NCBI GenBank assembly: GCA_014872875.1
Contig: WKFI01000021.1
Coordinates: 1-64,000, forward strand
From: Paracoccaceae bacterium
GTDB taxonomy: Bacteria; Pseudomonadota; Alphaproteobacteria; Rhodobacterales; Rhodobacteraceae
Direction of reading: 5' to 3'
DNA length: 64,000 nt
Shown here: positions 46,215-55,040 of the stretch, in pieces
Layout of the letters: every line of letters begins with the position of its first letter
How positions within the stretch are numbered: the stretch's first letter is position 1
The notes under the pieces: generated by a model
What the model saw: the letters and a program-made list of their open reading frames with translations, nothing else
The model's database searches: none
What the model was told of the DNA's origin: nothing
Position numbers and translations under genes: made by a program

Positions 46215-47216
46215 ATGATCGAAACTCCGTATCTGTTGTTCCTGGGCGATGCGCCCGACATGCTGGCCGCCAAAGTGGCCATCGGTATCCGTGACTGGCG
46301 CCCGGATCATGCCGTCGGTCAGATCAGCCTGCCGGGCTGTGGTGCTGATCTGGGGCTGACCGAAATGACCCTGGAAGAAGCGCAGGCCGCAGGCGCCAAA
46401 ACGCTGGTGATAGGCGTTGCAAACCGAGGTGGTGTGATCTCGCCTGCGTGGAAAGAGGTGCTGATCAAGGCGCTTGAGATGGGGTATGATCTGGCGTCGG
46501 GCCTGCACAACCTTCTGCGTGACGAAGGTGATCTGGTCGCTGCGGCGCAGACCCATGGCGGCACCCTGCACGATGTGCGCGTTCCGACCGTCGGATACCC
46601 GATCGCCAACGGCAAGAACCGGACCGGCAAGCGTTGCTTGGCCGTGGGTACCGATTGCTCGGTTGGCAAAATGTACACCGCCATGGCGATGGACAACGAG
46701 ATGCAAAAGCGCGGCATGAAGTCGACCTTCCGCGCGACCGGCCAGACCGGCATCCTGATCACCGGCCATGGGGTGCCACTGGACGCTGTTGTTGCTGACT
46801 TTATGGCGGGCTCCATTGAATACCTGACACCGGACAATGATGACGACCACTGGGACCTGATCGAAGGTCAAGGCTCGCTGTTCCACGTCTCCTACTCTGG
46901 TGTCACCATGGCACTGGTTCATGGTGGTCAGCCGGATGCTCTGATCCTGTGCCATGAACCGACCCGCACCCACATGCGCGGCCTGCCGGAATATGATGTT
47001 CCGTCGCTGGAAGAACTGCGTGACGTGGCCTTGCCGCTGGCACAGCGCGCCAACGCGGCCTGCCAAATCGTCGGCATTTCGGTCAACACCCAACACCTGA
47101 GCGAAGACGAAGCGGTCAAGTATCTGGCTGAAGTCGAAGAGAAGATGGGCCTGCCGACCGTCGATCCGTATCGCCATGGTGCCGGCCGTCTGGTAGACGC
47201 GCTCGCCGCGATCTGA
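46215..47216 (+). CDS. dgcN: DUF1611 protein, probable D-glutamate N-acetyltransferase DgcN
   Basis: A 333-residue DUF1611-family protein. The N-terminal Rossmann-like part has YLLFLGDAPDMLAAKVAIGI, and the C-terminal P-loop part has AVGTDCSVGKMYTAMAM near residue 150. Marine bacteria have been reported to use DgcN with DgcA to convert D-glutamate to L-glutamate through N-acetyl intermediates, and the dgcA homologue follows directly here. The ATG at 46215 has AAGGA eight bases before it; another ATG lies 9 bp upstream. A terminator-like hairpin follows before dgcA. Confidence 0.75.
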   Translation: MIETPYLLFLGDAPDMLAAKVAIGIRDWRPDHAVGQISLPGCGADLGLTEMTLEEAQAAGAKTLVIGVANRGGVISPAWKEVLIKALEMGYDLASGLHNLLRDEGDLVAAAQTHGGTLHDVRVPTVGYPIANGKNRTGKRCLAVGTDCSVGKMYTAMAMDNEMQKRGMKSTFRATGQTGILITGHGVPLDAVVADFMAGSIEYLTPDNDDDHWDLIEGQGSLFHVSYSGVTMALVHGGQPDALILCHEPTRTHMRGLPEYDVPSLEELRDVALPLAQRANAACQIVGISVNTQHLSEDEAVKYLAEVEEKMGLPTVDPYRHGAGRLVDALAAI

Positions 47217-47223
47217 TTTGTAG

Positions 47224-47251
47224 AGGGCGTCTGGAAGCAGACGCCCTTTTT
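47224..47251 (+). terminator. Intrinsic terminator between dgcN and dgcA
   Basis: AGGGCGTCTG (47224-47233) and CAGACGCCCT (47238-47247) form a 10-bp stem with a GAAG tetraloop followed by TTTT. It stands inside an apparent operon, 7 bp after the dgcN stop. Confidence 0.85.
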
Positions 47252-47269
47252 CCGTCGAAAGGAATGGAT

Positions 47270-48235
47270 ATGAAAGTCACCGTGACGCCGGATGTTTTCA
47301 AGCTGGCGCAGGTCTTCACCATCTCGCGCGGGTCGCGCACCGAAGCCAAGGTTCTGACCGTCAAAGTCGAAAAGGACGGTGTGACCGGCTGGGGTGAGTG
47401 CGTGCCCTATGCCCGCTACAATGAAACGCTGGAAAGCGTGACCGCTGAAATCGAAGGTCTGCCCGCCGATTTCACCCGGGATGAACTGCAATCCCTGCTG
47501 CCCGCCGGTGCCGCCCGCAACGCGGTTGACTGCGCCCTGTGGGATCTTGAGGCCAAACAAGCCGGTAAGCGCGTCTGGGAACTGGCGGGGCTCGAAGCGC
47601 CGGGGCCGGAAATCACCGCCTACACCCTGTCGCTGGACACGCCCGAAGCGATGCAGAAACAGGCCGCTGAGAATGCGTTTCGTCCGCTGCTGAAAATCAA
47701 GCTGGGCACGCCAGATGACATGCCGCGCCTAGAGGCCGTACGCGCCGGTGCGCCGGAATCCAAAATCATCATCGACGCCAATGAAGGGTGGTCGGCCGAG
47801 GTTTATGCAGATCTCGCCCCGCATCTGGTGCGTCTGGGCGTCGAACTGGTCGAGCAGCCGCTGCCTGCCGGAGAAGATGATGCGCTGATCGGCATGGACC
47901 GCCCAGTTCCGGTCTGCGCCGATGAAAGCTGCCATGACCGCGAAAGCCTGCCAAAGCTCAAGGGCAAATACGATGTGGTCAACATCAAGCTCGACAAAAC
48001 CGGCGGCCTGACCGAAGCCCTGAAGCTGCGTGACGAAGCCTTGGCGCAAGGCTACGACGTGATGGTTGGTTGCATGGTCGGGTCTTCGCTGGCGATGGCG
48101 CCCGCGACGCTTGTGGCGCAAAGCGCGGCGGTAACGGACCTTGACGGACCGCTTCTGTTGGCGGAAGACCGCGATGAACCTTTGACATTTGATGCCGCCG
48201 GGGTGCACCCGCCGAAGGCAGAACTCTGGGGCTGA
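47270..48235 (+). CDS. dgcA: Enolase-superfamily epimerase, probable N-acetyl-D-glutamate racemase DgcA
   Basis: A 321-residue muconate-lactonizing-enzyme-subgroup protein. It has the paired-lysine motif LLKIKLGTPDD, metal ligands in IIDANEGWS, ELVEQPLP and CADESCHD, and the second catalytic lysine in NIKLDKTGGLTE. It resembles L-Ala-D/L-Glu epimerases, and the dgcN linkage suggests racemisation of N-acetyl-D-glutamate. The ATG at 47270 has GAAAGGA at seven bases; the ATG six bp upstream is too close. It is 54 bp after dgcN and 12 bp before the transaminase. Confidence 0.8.
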   Translation: MKVTVTPDVFKLAQVFTISRGSRTEAKVLTVKVEKDGVTGWGECVPYARYNETLESVTAEIEGLPADFTRDELQSLLPAGAARNAVDCALWDLEAKQAGKRVWELAGLEAPGPEITAYTLSLDTPEAMQKQAAENAFRPLLKIKLGTPDDMPRLEAVRAGAPESKIIIDANEGWSAEVYADLAPHLVRLGVELVEQPLPAGEDDALIGMDRPVPVCADESCHDRESLPKLKGKYDVVNIKLDKTGGLTEALKLRDEALAQGYDVMVGCMVGSSLAMAPATLVAQSAAVTDLDGPLLLAEDRDEPLTFDAAGVHPPKAELWG

Positions 48236-48246
48236 GGAGAAAGATC

Positions 48247-49107
48247 ATGACCCGTACCGTTTATGTAAATGGCGAATACCTGCCGGAAAACGAAGCCAAG
48301 GTTTCGATCTTTGACCGTGGGTTTTTGTTCGCCGACGCGGTTTACGAAGTGACCAGCGTGCTGGACGGCAAGCTGATCGATTTTGAAGGTCATGCTGTGC
48401 GTCTGCAGCGGTCTCTGAACGAGCTGGACATGGCCACACCCTGCACCAAGGAAGATCTGCTGGAAATCCACCGCAAGCTGGTCGAACTGAACGAGATCGA
48501 AGAGGGGCTGGTCTATCTGCAGGTGTCGCGTGGCTCCGATGGCGACCGCGATTTCGTGTTCCCGTCCGAGGATACGCCGCCCTCGCTGGTGTTGTTCACC
48601 CAAAACAAGCCCGGTCTGGCCGATAGCCCTGCCGCTGCCAAAGGCGCCAAGGTCATCTCGATCGAAGATATCCGCTGGGGGCGCCGCGACATCAAGACCG
48701 TGCAGCTGCTGTACCCGTCCATGGGCAAGATGATGGCCAAGAAAGCCGGCGCCGACGATGCATGGCTGATTGAAGATGGTTATGTGACCGAAGGCACTTC
48801 GAACAACGCTTACTATGTCAAGAACGGCAAAATCGTGACCCGCCCGCTGTCCAACGACATCCTGCACGGGATTACCCGCGCAGCTGTGCTGCGTCTGGCG
48901 GAAGAAGCGCAGATGGAGATCGAAGAACGCCTGTTCACCATCGACGAAGCGAAAGAGGCGGATGAAGCCTTTACCACCTCGGCGTCGGCTTTCGTGATGC
49001 CGGTCGTGGAGATCGACGGCGCAACACTGGGCGACGGCACCCCGGGGCCGATCGCAAAACGTCTGCGCGAGATCTACCTTGAGGAAAGCCGCAAAAAGGC
49101 GATCTGA
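48247..49107 (+). CDS. dat: D-amino-acid transaminase (class IV aminotransferase)
   Basis: A 286-residue fold-type IV PLP enzyme with FDRGFLFADAVYEVTSVLDG at the N-terminus, the PLP lysine K150 in GRRDIKTVQLL (as in Bacillus D-amino-acid transaminase) and VTEGTSNNAYYV. It interconverts D-amino acids such as D-alanine and D-glutamate with 2-oxo acids. It follows dgcA by 12 bp. Branched-chain aminotransferase IlvE is the main alternative, but the lysine context and neighbours favour D-amino acids. A terminator follows. Confidence 0.88.
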   Translation: MTRTVYVNGEYLPENEAKVSIFDRGFLFADAVYEVTSVLDGKLIDFEGHAVRLQRSLNELDMATPCTKEDLLEIHRKLVELNEIEEGLVYLQVSRGSDGDRDFVFPSEDTPPSLVLFTQNKPGLADSPAAAKGAKVISIEDIRWGRRDIKTVQLLYPSMGKMMAKKAGADDAWLIEDGYVTEGTSNNAYYVKNGKIVTRPLSNDILHGITRAAVLRLAEEAQMEIEERLFTIDEAKEADEAFTTSASAFVMPVVEIDGATLGDGTPGPIAKRLREIYLEESRKKAI

Positions 49108-49143
49108 TCGGCGTTTGCAAAACGCATTCAAGTTTCTAGACTG

Positions 49144-49178
49144 GGCCCCGCAGCACACAGCCGCGGGGCCTTGTTTTG
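49144..49178 (+). terminator. Intrinsic terminator overlapping the next start codon
   Basis: GGCCCCGC (49144-49151) pairs with GCGGGGCC (49163-49170), followed by TTGTTTTG. The TTG at 49176 within this T-rich tail is the best start of the following deacylase gene. Confidence 0.8.
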
Positions 49179-50177
49179 TCAGCCAGTCCAGTCACATGTG
49201 AAATCGATCTTGAGGCCGGTGGCCGACACCAAGGGTTCCTGCGCGTACCCCATTCCGTGCATCGTAGCGCGTATGGCTGGATCCCGACCCCGATCGTCTG
49301 CCTGAAGAATGGCGAAGGCCCAACGATCCTTTTGATGGCCGGGGTTCATGGCGACGAATACGAAGGACAGATCGCCCTGTCCAACTTGGCGCGCAGCCTG
49401 CGTGCTGAAGATATACAAGGCCGCGTGATCATTCTGCCGACGGCAAATGCTCCGGCAGCAGCAGCTGGCCTGCGAACGTCTCCGGTTGATGACGGCAACC
49501 TGAACCGTCTGTTCCCCGGGGACCCTGCGGGGTCGCCGTCGCAAATCATCGCGCATTACATCGAGACGCAACTGCTGCCGCTCTGCGATGTGATGGTTGA
49601 TCTTCATTCCGGCGGGTCGTCCCTGTACTACCCGCCGACCTTGTTGCGCGGGCAAGGCTGGACCGCCGATGAAGCTGCGTTGTTGCAGCGGCTCCAGACT
49701 GCGTTCGATCTTCCTTATGCTTGGGTGTTTACCGGTGGGGGCGGGCCAAACTCCACCGCGAAGACCGCCATGGGCGCGGCCAACCGTAACGGCGTTGTCT
49801 CGGTCATGGCAGAACTGGGTGGGGGTGGCGCAGTTGATCGGGAGATCCTGAGCATGACCGAGCGGGGTCTTCGTCGCATCATGAACGAACTGGGCGTGCT
49901 TCCATCGCATCAACCTGACGCTACCCGTGGGACACGTGAGATGCACGCGCAAGGCTCGGTCTATGCTTATGAGGCAGGTGTGTTTGTCCCGAATATTAAT
50001 ATTGGCGATGAAGTTTGCAGCAGTGCTGTGATTGGATCCATTCACACACCCGATACGCCTTGGCGGGAGCCAATAGACGTTACAACTCCGTATTCGGGAA
50101 TGATCCTGGCCAAACGTGTGCCTGGCCCCGTCCGTCGTGGCGACGCCGTGGCGCAAGTCTTTCGGGATGCGGGTTGA
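49176..50177 (+). CDS. Zinc deacylase/aspartoacylase-family protein (DoeB-like)
   Basis: A 333-residue M14-like AstE/AspA-family hydrolase. Zinc ligands are H58 and E61 (GVHGDEYEG) and H144 (VDLHSGG). The N-terminus (CEIDLEAGGRHQGFLRVP) aligns with N-alpha-acetyl-L-2,4-diaminobutyrate deacetylases (DoeB). It starts at TTG with a GCGGGG site; no in-frame ATG precedes the conserved part. In this operon it could deacylate N-acetyl-glutamate, completing the DgcN/DgcA route. An ectoine-type deacetylase role is the alternative, but no ectoine genes are nearby. Confidence 0.78.
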   Translation: MSASPVTCEIDLEAGGRHQGFLRVPHSVHRSAYGWIPTPIVCLKNGEGPTILLMAGVHGDEYEGQIALSNLARSLRAEDIQGRVIILPTANAPAAAAGLRTSPVDDGNLNRLFPGDPAGSPSQIIAHYIETQLLPLCDVMVDLHSGGSSLYYPPTLLRGQGWTADEAALLQRLQTAFDLPYAWVFTGGGGPNSTAKTAMGAANRNGVVSVMAELGGGGAVDREILSMTERGLRRIMNELGVLPSHQPDATRGTREMHAQGSVYAYEAGVFVPNINIGDEVCSSAVIGSIHTPDTPWREPIDVTTPYSGMILAKRVPGPVRRGDAVAQVFRDAG

Positions 50178-50291
50178 GGCCTTTCCGGTTTTAAACACTT
50201 GATGAATGGAACGCGCACTCTGTCGGGCTTCCGAACAGGGGCGGTGCGCGATATGGTCTCGATTGAACAGCCTGATATAGGGGGCGCAGCG

Positions 50292-50789
50292 GTGAATATC
50301 CGAGAAGAGCAGGCTGGGGACGCCCCGGCCATTCACGAGATCACGCGCTTGGCTTTTGACGGAGCCGAACACAGCGATGGGTCTGAACCGGGTATTGTCG
50401 ATGGGCTGCGACGGGCGGGTGCGTTGACCCTTTCGCTGGTCGCCGAGACCGAAGGGCAGTTGACGGGGCATGTCGCTTTTTCCCCGGTCACGATTGGTAG
50501 GGTCGAACAAGGTTGGTTCGGGCTCGGTCCGGTTTCCGTTCTGCCAGCCTTTCAGGCGCAGGGGATAGGCTCTGCCTTGATCCGGGACGGGCTGGAACGA
50601 CTTCGCGCTTCCGGTGCAAGCGGCTGCGTAGTGCTGGGAGAGCCGGATTATTATTCTCGCTTCGGCTTTGTCCGGGATGCGCGTGTCACCTTTGACGGAG
50701 TGCCGCCGGAGTATTTCATGGTTTTGGTTTTGCAAGGAGCGGCACCCGCCGGCGCAGTCACCTACCACCCTTCCTTCTATCCGAAATAG
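50292..50789 (+). CDS. GNAT-family N-acetyltransferase (YhbS-like)
   Basis: A 165-residue acetyltransferase with the YhbS layout: MNIREEQAGDAPAIHEIT at the N-terminus, GPVSVLPAFQAQGIGSALI as the acetyl-CoA-binding motif, and GEPDYYSRFGF near the C-terminus. The GTG at 50292 begins the conserved domain; ATG codons at 50202 and 50253 would add unconserved residues. It lies 114 bp after the deacylase and may belong to the same unit, but the acceptor is unknown. Confidence 0.8.
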   Translation: MNIREEQAGDAPAIHEITRLAFDGAEHSDGSEPGIVDGLRRAGALTLSLVAETEGQLTGHVAFSPVTIGRVEQGWFGLGPVSVLPAFQAQGIGSALIRDGLERLRASGASGCVVLGEPDYYSRFGFVRDARVTFDGVPPEYFMVLVLQGAAPAGAVTYHPSFYPK

Positions 50790-50866
50790 GTCGTTGCGAG
50801 GCTGGGATGCCTGCGCGCTCAGGTGGCCTTTCTTACCCTATTGGAAAACTTCTCGGGGAGAAAAGC

Positions 50867-51271
50867 ATGGAGGCGACATACAAGATAAGTTGCGACTGCG
50901 GTACAGTCTCGATGACGCTCAGCGGCGCGCCGCGCGTGCGCGGGCATTGTCATTGCCAGGCATGCCGTACGCTGCTGAACACGCCATACCATTCTGTAAC
51001 AGCGTGGAACCCCGATCAGCTGAGCGTCACGAAGGGCGCGGATCAGCTGGCTTCGTTCCAGCACCCCAATCTGCAAATGAAAAAGATCTTCTGTTCGGGG
51101 TGCGGTGAGGTGATGTGGAACACAAACGCCATGGACTGGCGGGTGGTGTCGCAGCACCTGATCGCAAAAAACAATGGCGGCCACCTGCCCGAAGCGCTGG
51201 GTTCGCTCAGCCATTTCCATTATGGGGGACGGATCGTTGACGTGGAGGACCCGCTCCCCAAGAAGGACTAA
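50867..51271 (+). CDS. GFA-family (CENP-V/Gfa) zinc protein
   Basis: A 134-residue zinc protein with the Gfa cysteine pattern: CDCGTVSM near residue 10, GHCHCQACRT near 33 and FCSGCGEVMW near 81. The founding member was named glutathione-dependent formaldehyde-activating enzyme, but most homologues have no proven reaction. The ATG at 50867 follows GGGGAG; the 20 codons upstream are not conserved. It ends 3 bp before the convergent DUF1244 gene. Confidence 0.86.
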   Translation: MEATYKISCDCGTVSMTLSGAPRVRGHCHCQACRTLLNTPYHSVTAWNPDQLSVTKGADQLASFQHPNLQMKKIFCSGCGEVMWNTNAMDWRVVSQHLIAKNNGGHLPEALGSLSHFHYGGRIVDVEDPLPKKD

Positions 51272-51273
51272 GG

Positions 51274-51588
51274 TCAGCTTTTGTCGGTGACATTCTCCTT
51301 GAAGGCGACCTCAAAGGCGGCCTGCTTCTCCGGGGAGGCATCTGTTTGGTAATTTGCCTTCCAATCATCCATCGTCATGCCATAGAAAATCTCACGAGCT
51401 TCGGATTTGCCCATTTCGATGCCCTTTTCATTGGCAGCTTCCTGATACCAGCGTGACAGGCAGTTCCGACAGAACCCGGCCAGGTTCATCATGTCGATGT
51501 TCTGCACATCGGTACGATCCTCCATCAGGTGTTTCTGAAGACGACGGAAGGCGGCGGCCTGAAGTTCGATTTCGGTTTGCTGGTCCAT
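51274..51588 (-). CDS. DUF1244-family protein
   Basis: A 104-residue protein with the DUF1244 core MNLAGFCRNCLSRWYQEAA, then EARE and YGMTMDDWK. It is widespread in Alphaproteobacteria and has no known function. The ATG at 51588 starts the conserved region; an open frame continues 210 bp upstream without any conserved part. With the DUF6868 and N-formylglutamate amidohydrolase genes it forms a co-directional group. Confidence 0.85.
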   Translation of the reverse strand: MDQQTEIELQAAAFRRLQKHLMEDRTDVQNIDMMNLAGFCRNCLSRWYQEAANEKGIEMGKSEAREIFYGMTMDDWKANYQTDASPEKQAAFEVAFKENVTDKS

Positions 51589-51812
51589 GGCGGGCTCCGA
51601 TTTTGGTGCTTGGCTTTGCACTATGAGGTAGCAACTTGCCCCCGGTCCGACAAGCTGGGGTTGGTGGGCGAGCTGGGTTCTTCCAAGAGCTCGATGCGAT
51701 TTCAGCTGCGAAAAACGGGTGATGTTCTCTGGATGCGCGCGACGCCAACAATTCGACGCCCAAAGATTCTGCCGGATTTTGCATTGAAACCGCAGCAAAT
51801 TCCGTTTCGAAC

Positions 51813-52052
51813 TCAGGTCAGTTTCAAAGCCAGATAGGGCATCAGGCAGAAGATCAGTGTCAGCGCCTTGTAGAGTGCAAGATAGTTGAAATAGCTGCGA
51901 TGGACCGCGGCTGGCTCCATGTCAAACATACGCGCATGAAGGCCCGTCGCCCAGTCACGCAACGCCAGGACCATTACAGTCATGAATGCCAGCATGGCAA
52001 AGTTCAGAACGGTCATCCACCCGAACACCGTCGTCAGAGTTTCGATGGTCAT
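51813..52052 (-). CDS. DUF6868-like small membrane protein
   Basis: A 79-residue protein with two hydrophobic helices (VFGWMTVLNFAMLAFMTVMV and LYKALTLIFCLMPYLALKL) around a polar loop (MFDMEPAAVHRSYFNYL). It resembles the small DUF6868 family seen in marine bacteria; function unknown. The ATG at 52052 is chosen because the first helix follows at once. It lies downstream of the N-formylglutamate amidohydrolase gene on the same strand. Confidence 0.72.
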   Translation of the reverse strand: MTIETLTTVFGWMTVLNFAMLAFMTVMVLALRDWATGLHARMFDMEPAAVHRSYFNYLALYKALTLIFCLMPYLALKLT

Positions 52053-52148
52053 CTGAGTGCTCCTGCAAAGAATTCCGCGTTTCCCACCATCTATATGGGG
52101 AGGAGCGGACTGCCGCACAATGGAGCGCGCGAGCGACTTTTTCGCGCG

Positions 52149-52886
52149 CTACAGGCCGGAAGCGTCCAAGGCGTTGGTCAGGATCGGTGCCAGACGCTCG
52201 GCCCATTCACGCTGACCGGCATGATCGGCGATCAGGTCGTTTCGCAATTCGATCAGAGTGTTGGGGCGGTTGTGCGCCGTTCCGTGCTTGTCGATGGCGT
52301 CGCCCGGCAAGTAGCCGGTGTAGGGCTCGTTCTCACCGACACAGAGATCGCCTTGCGCCTGCAGCTCGCGGATCAGGACGGGAGAGAAGCGTTCGCCTTC
52401 GGGATAGAGTACACCAATGTGCCAAGGCCGCGGCGGACGTCCTCGCAGCTGGCGTGTGAAGGAATGCAGCGATACGATAACAACATGCGGCAAGCCCGCC
52501 AATCGGGCGAGCTCGCGGTGATAGGGGCGATAACACATGTTCAGCCGGCGTTCGCGTTCAGAAGCATCTGCGTTGCGATTTCCCGGAATAATCGATCCGT
52601 CATAGAGCTTCATCAGCAGAGTGGGGTCATCTTCTCCGCGGTTAGGGTCGATCACCAGTCGTGAAAAATTCGACGCAATAACTGGCGCATTCAGAAGCTG
52701 CCCCAGATGCTTTGCCACCTCATAAGCGCCTACGTCATACGCAATGTGGCGTTCCATATCTTCGCGTGCCAAGCCAAGATCCCCGTTTGAGATCTCCGGT
52801 GGGACGGTGTTGGTTGCATGATCGCAGGTGATAAGCCAGCGCGAAGGGCGATCTTCGCCATGTGTGAAGTAAGGAGTGTATGTCAT
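52149..52886 (-). CDS. N-formylglutamate amidohydrolase family protein
   Basis: A 245-residue protein of the FGase family, with LITCDHATNTVPPEI near residue 18, DVGAYEVAKHLGQLL near 51, and VIVSLHSFTRQLRG near 130, which carries likely metal-binding histidines. Classic members hydrolyse N-formyl-L-glutamate in histidine breakdown (HutG), but no hut genes are here, so the substrate may differ. ATG at 52886. Confidence 0.82.
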   Translation of the reverse strand: MTYTPYFTHGEDRPSRWLITCDHATNTVPPEISNGDLGLAREDMERHIAYDVGAYEVAKHLGQLLNAPVIASNFSRLVIDPNRGEDDPTLLMKLYDGSIIPGNRNADASERERRLNMCYRPYHRELARLAGLPHVVIVSLHSFTRQLRGRPPRPWHIGVLYPEGERFSPVLIRELQAQGDLCVGENEPYTGYLPGDAIDKHGTAHNRPNTLIELRNDLIADHAGQREWAERLAPILTNALDASGL

Positions 52887-53007
52887 GAGCCTGTCACCGG
52901 TTTTGTGGGAGCTTTACGGGAGTTGCTTTGAAAAGGGAATTGGGCGATAAGCCCCTAGACACTGTTTGCGATAACATTCGCTGAAAATTCGATCAGGAGG
53001 CATGGGC

Positions 53008-54453
53008 ATGCGGCGCCTGCGCAATGTAAAAATCGTGGCCACGCTGGGCCCGGCATCCGAAACTTACGATACAATTCGCGCGTTGCACGAAGTGGGGGCT
53101 GATGTGTTCCGCCTGAACATGTCGCATGGCACGCATGATGAGATCCGCGAAAAACACCGCATCATCCGCCAGGTGGAAAAGGATCTGGATAGCCCAATTG
53201 CGATTTTGGCAGATCTCCAGGGACCCAAGCTTCGCGTCGGTGTGTTTGCCAACGGTGAAGAGGAACTGAAGCCGGGGGCTGCGTTCCGGTTGGATCTGGA
53301 TCCAAGCGAAGGTGACGCAACCAGGGTCTGCCTGCCACATCCCGAGATTTTTCAGGCGCTGGAGCCCGGGGCGCATCTTCTGGTCAACGATGGCAAGATT
53401 CGGCTGGAGGTCACGGCTTGCGGCGCTGATTTTGCCGATTGTATGGTCGAAATCGGCGGCGTCATTTCAAACCGCAAAGGCGTGAATGTTCCCGATGTGG
53501 TATTGCCGTTGGCAGCTCTGTCCGAAAAGGACAGGGAAGATCTGGAATTTGTCTGTTCACTGGGTGTGGACTGGTTGGCATTGTCTTTCGTTCAGCGCGC
53601 CAAGGACGTGTTCGAAGCTAAGGCGCTGGCAGATGGCCGTGCTTCCGTCCTGTCCAAAATCGAAAAACCTGCCGCGGTTGAGCAGTTTGCCGAAATCCTT
53701 GATGCGTCGGACGGGATAATGGTGGCGCGCGGTGATCTGGGCGTTGAATTGCCGGTCTCGGCTGTGCCTCCGATCCAGAAACGTTTGGTGCGCAAGTGCC
53801 GTGCTGCTGCCAAGCCTGTCATCGTGGCTACCCAGATGCTGGAAAGCATGATCGAAAGCCCGATGCCGACCCGGGCCGAGGTTTCGGACGTCGCCACCGC
53901 GATCTATGAGGGCACCGATGCCATCATGCTGAGCGCCGAATCGGCTGCAGGCAGTTATCCGGTCGAGGCAGTGCAGACCATGGACAAGGTCGCGATCGAG
54001 GTGGAAGCTGACCCGACTTATACCCAAATCATCACGGCGTCACGAACGGCCAAAGGCTCGACCGTGGCAGACGGGATTGTGGCGGCAGCCCGAGAAATCG
54101 CCGAGAAGACCAACGTCAAGGCCATCTGCTGCTTTACCCAGAGTGGAACAACGGCGTTGCTGACCGCGCGTGAACGTCCGGGTGTACCGATCATCGCCAT
54201 GACTTCTGTCATGGGGACGGCGCGACGGCTGTGTCTGAGCTGGGGCTGCAACTGCGTTATGACGCCGGAGTTGCTGCGGTTCAAAGGTGCCGTTGTGAAC
54301 GCAGCCCGGGCCGCGCGGGCCGGGGGCTTTGCCTGCGACAGCGATCAGATCGTGGTGACCGCCGGTGTGCCGTTTAACGTTCCCGGCACGACAAATATTT
54401 TGCGTGTCGCCCCCTGTGATGAGAAATTGATCTACAGCACAGACCCGGAGTAG
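53008..54453 (+). CDS. pyk: Pyruvate kinase
   Basis: A 481-residue pyruvate kinase with RNVKIVATLGPAS at the N-terminus, VFRLNMSHGT, ILADLQGPKLRVG, the active-site region SVLSKIEKPAAVEQF and the metal/substrate motif GIMVARGDLGVELP, plus the C-terminal allosteric domain. It converts phosphoenolpyruvate and ADP to pyruvate and ATP. AGGAGG lies seven bases before the ATG at 53008 and only one base before the ATG at 53002, so I prefer 53008. A small membrane gene follows 33 bp later. Confidence 0.96.
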   Translation: MRRLRNVKIVATLGPASETYDTIRALHEVGADVFRLNMSHGTHDEIREKHRIIRQVEKDLDSPIAILADLQGPKLRVGVFANGEEELKPGAAFRLDLDPSEGDATRVCLPHPEIFQALEPGAHLLVNDGKIRLEVTACGADFADCMVEIGGVISNRKGVNVPDVVLPLAALSEKDREDLEFVCSLGVDWLALSFVQRAKDVFEAKALADGRASVLSKIEKPAAVEQFAEILDASDGIMVARGDLGVELPVSAVPPIQKRLVRKCRAAAKPVIVATQMLESMIESPMPTRAEVSDVATAIYEGTDAIMLSAESAAGSYPVEAVQTMDKVAIEVEADPTYTQIITASRTAKGSTVADGIVAAAREIAEKTNVKAICCFTQSGTTALLTARERPGVPIIAMTSVMGTARRLCLSWGCNCVMTPELLRFKGAVVNAARAARAGGFACDSDQIVVTAGVPFNVPGTTNILRVAPCDEKLIYSTDPE

Positions 54454-54486
54454 CCTGATCCTGCACGAGCACAGGAGCAATCATAG

Positions 54487-54711
54487 ATGGATCCGGATCT
54501 GGCATTGGTGGTAGGAATTGTGATCGCAGGTTTCGCCATTCCGTCCGTCATGTCCGCACTGAGCGACAGACGCGCGCCTCGGGCCTCGATGGTTACGATT
54601 CTCATTGCGGGCGGTTTGGTGCTCTATGCAACCGCGACCAAGCCCGGTGGGTATGAGATCGCCGAGGTCCCGGACGTTTTTTTTGAGGTTTTGGGGCGTT
54701 TCCTGCCCTGA
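54487..54711 (+). CDS. Small conserved-looking membrane protein of unknown function
   Basis: A 74-residue protein with two hydrophobic helices, LALVVGIVIAGFAIPSVM (residues about 5-22) and MVTILIAGGLVLYATAT (about 35-51), and a short basic loop between them (DRRAPRAS). AGGAG lies nine bases before the ATG. It sits between pyk and rpmI, 33 bp after pyk, and could be co-transcribed with pyk. I do not know its function. Confidence 0.7.
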   Translation: MDPDLALVVGIVIAGFAIPSVMSALSDRRAPRASMVTILIAGGLVLYATATKPGGYEIAEVPDVFFEVLGRFLP

Positions 54712-54824
54712 ATCCTCTTGCTGTTCTCCTGATCTTTCCCTAAAGCAGCGGCTCTGACCGCGCGACCGGCCAAAGTGGCATGCCGAGTCGTGTTTGAACC
54801 GAACCCGAACGACAGGAGACGGAA

Positions 54825-55025
54825 ATGCCCAAGATGAAGACAAAGTCGAGCGCCAAAAAGCGCTTCAAGATTACTGCGACCGGCAAGGTCAAAGCCGGCC
54901 AGGCCGGCAAGCGTCACGGCATGATCAAGCGGACCACCAAGTTCATCCGCGACGCCCGTGGCACCACAACCCTGTCCGCCCCCGACGCAAAGATCGTCAA
55001 GGGCTTCATGCCCTACGACCGCTAA
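54825..55025 (+). CDS. rpmI: 50S ribosomal protein L35
   Basis: A 66-residue basic protein with the L35 sequence [15 protein letters not shown] and [14 protein letters not shown]. It precedes rplT by 15 bp, the usual pairing. infC, often upstream, is not in this position; pyk and a small membrane gene are there instead. GACAGGAGACGG provides the ribosome-binding site. Confidence 0.96.
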   Translation: MPKMKTKSSAKKRFKITATGKVKAGQAGKRHGMIKRTTKFIRDARGTTTLSAPDAKIVKGFMPYDR

Positions 55026-55040
55026 GAGGAGATCTGAGAT

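Noticed and set aside
49179-50768. Minus-strand frame of 529 codons
   Set aside because: It is antisense to the deacylase and GNAT genes, which have clear conserved motifs.
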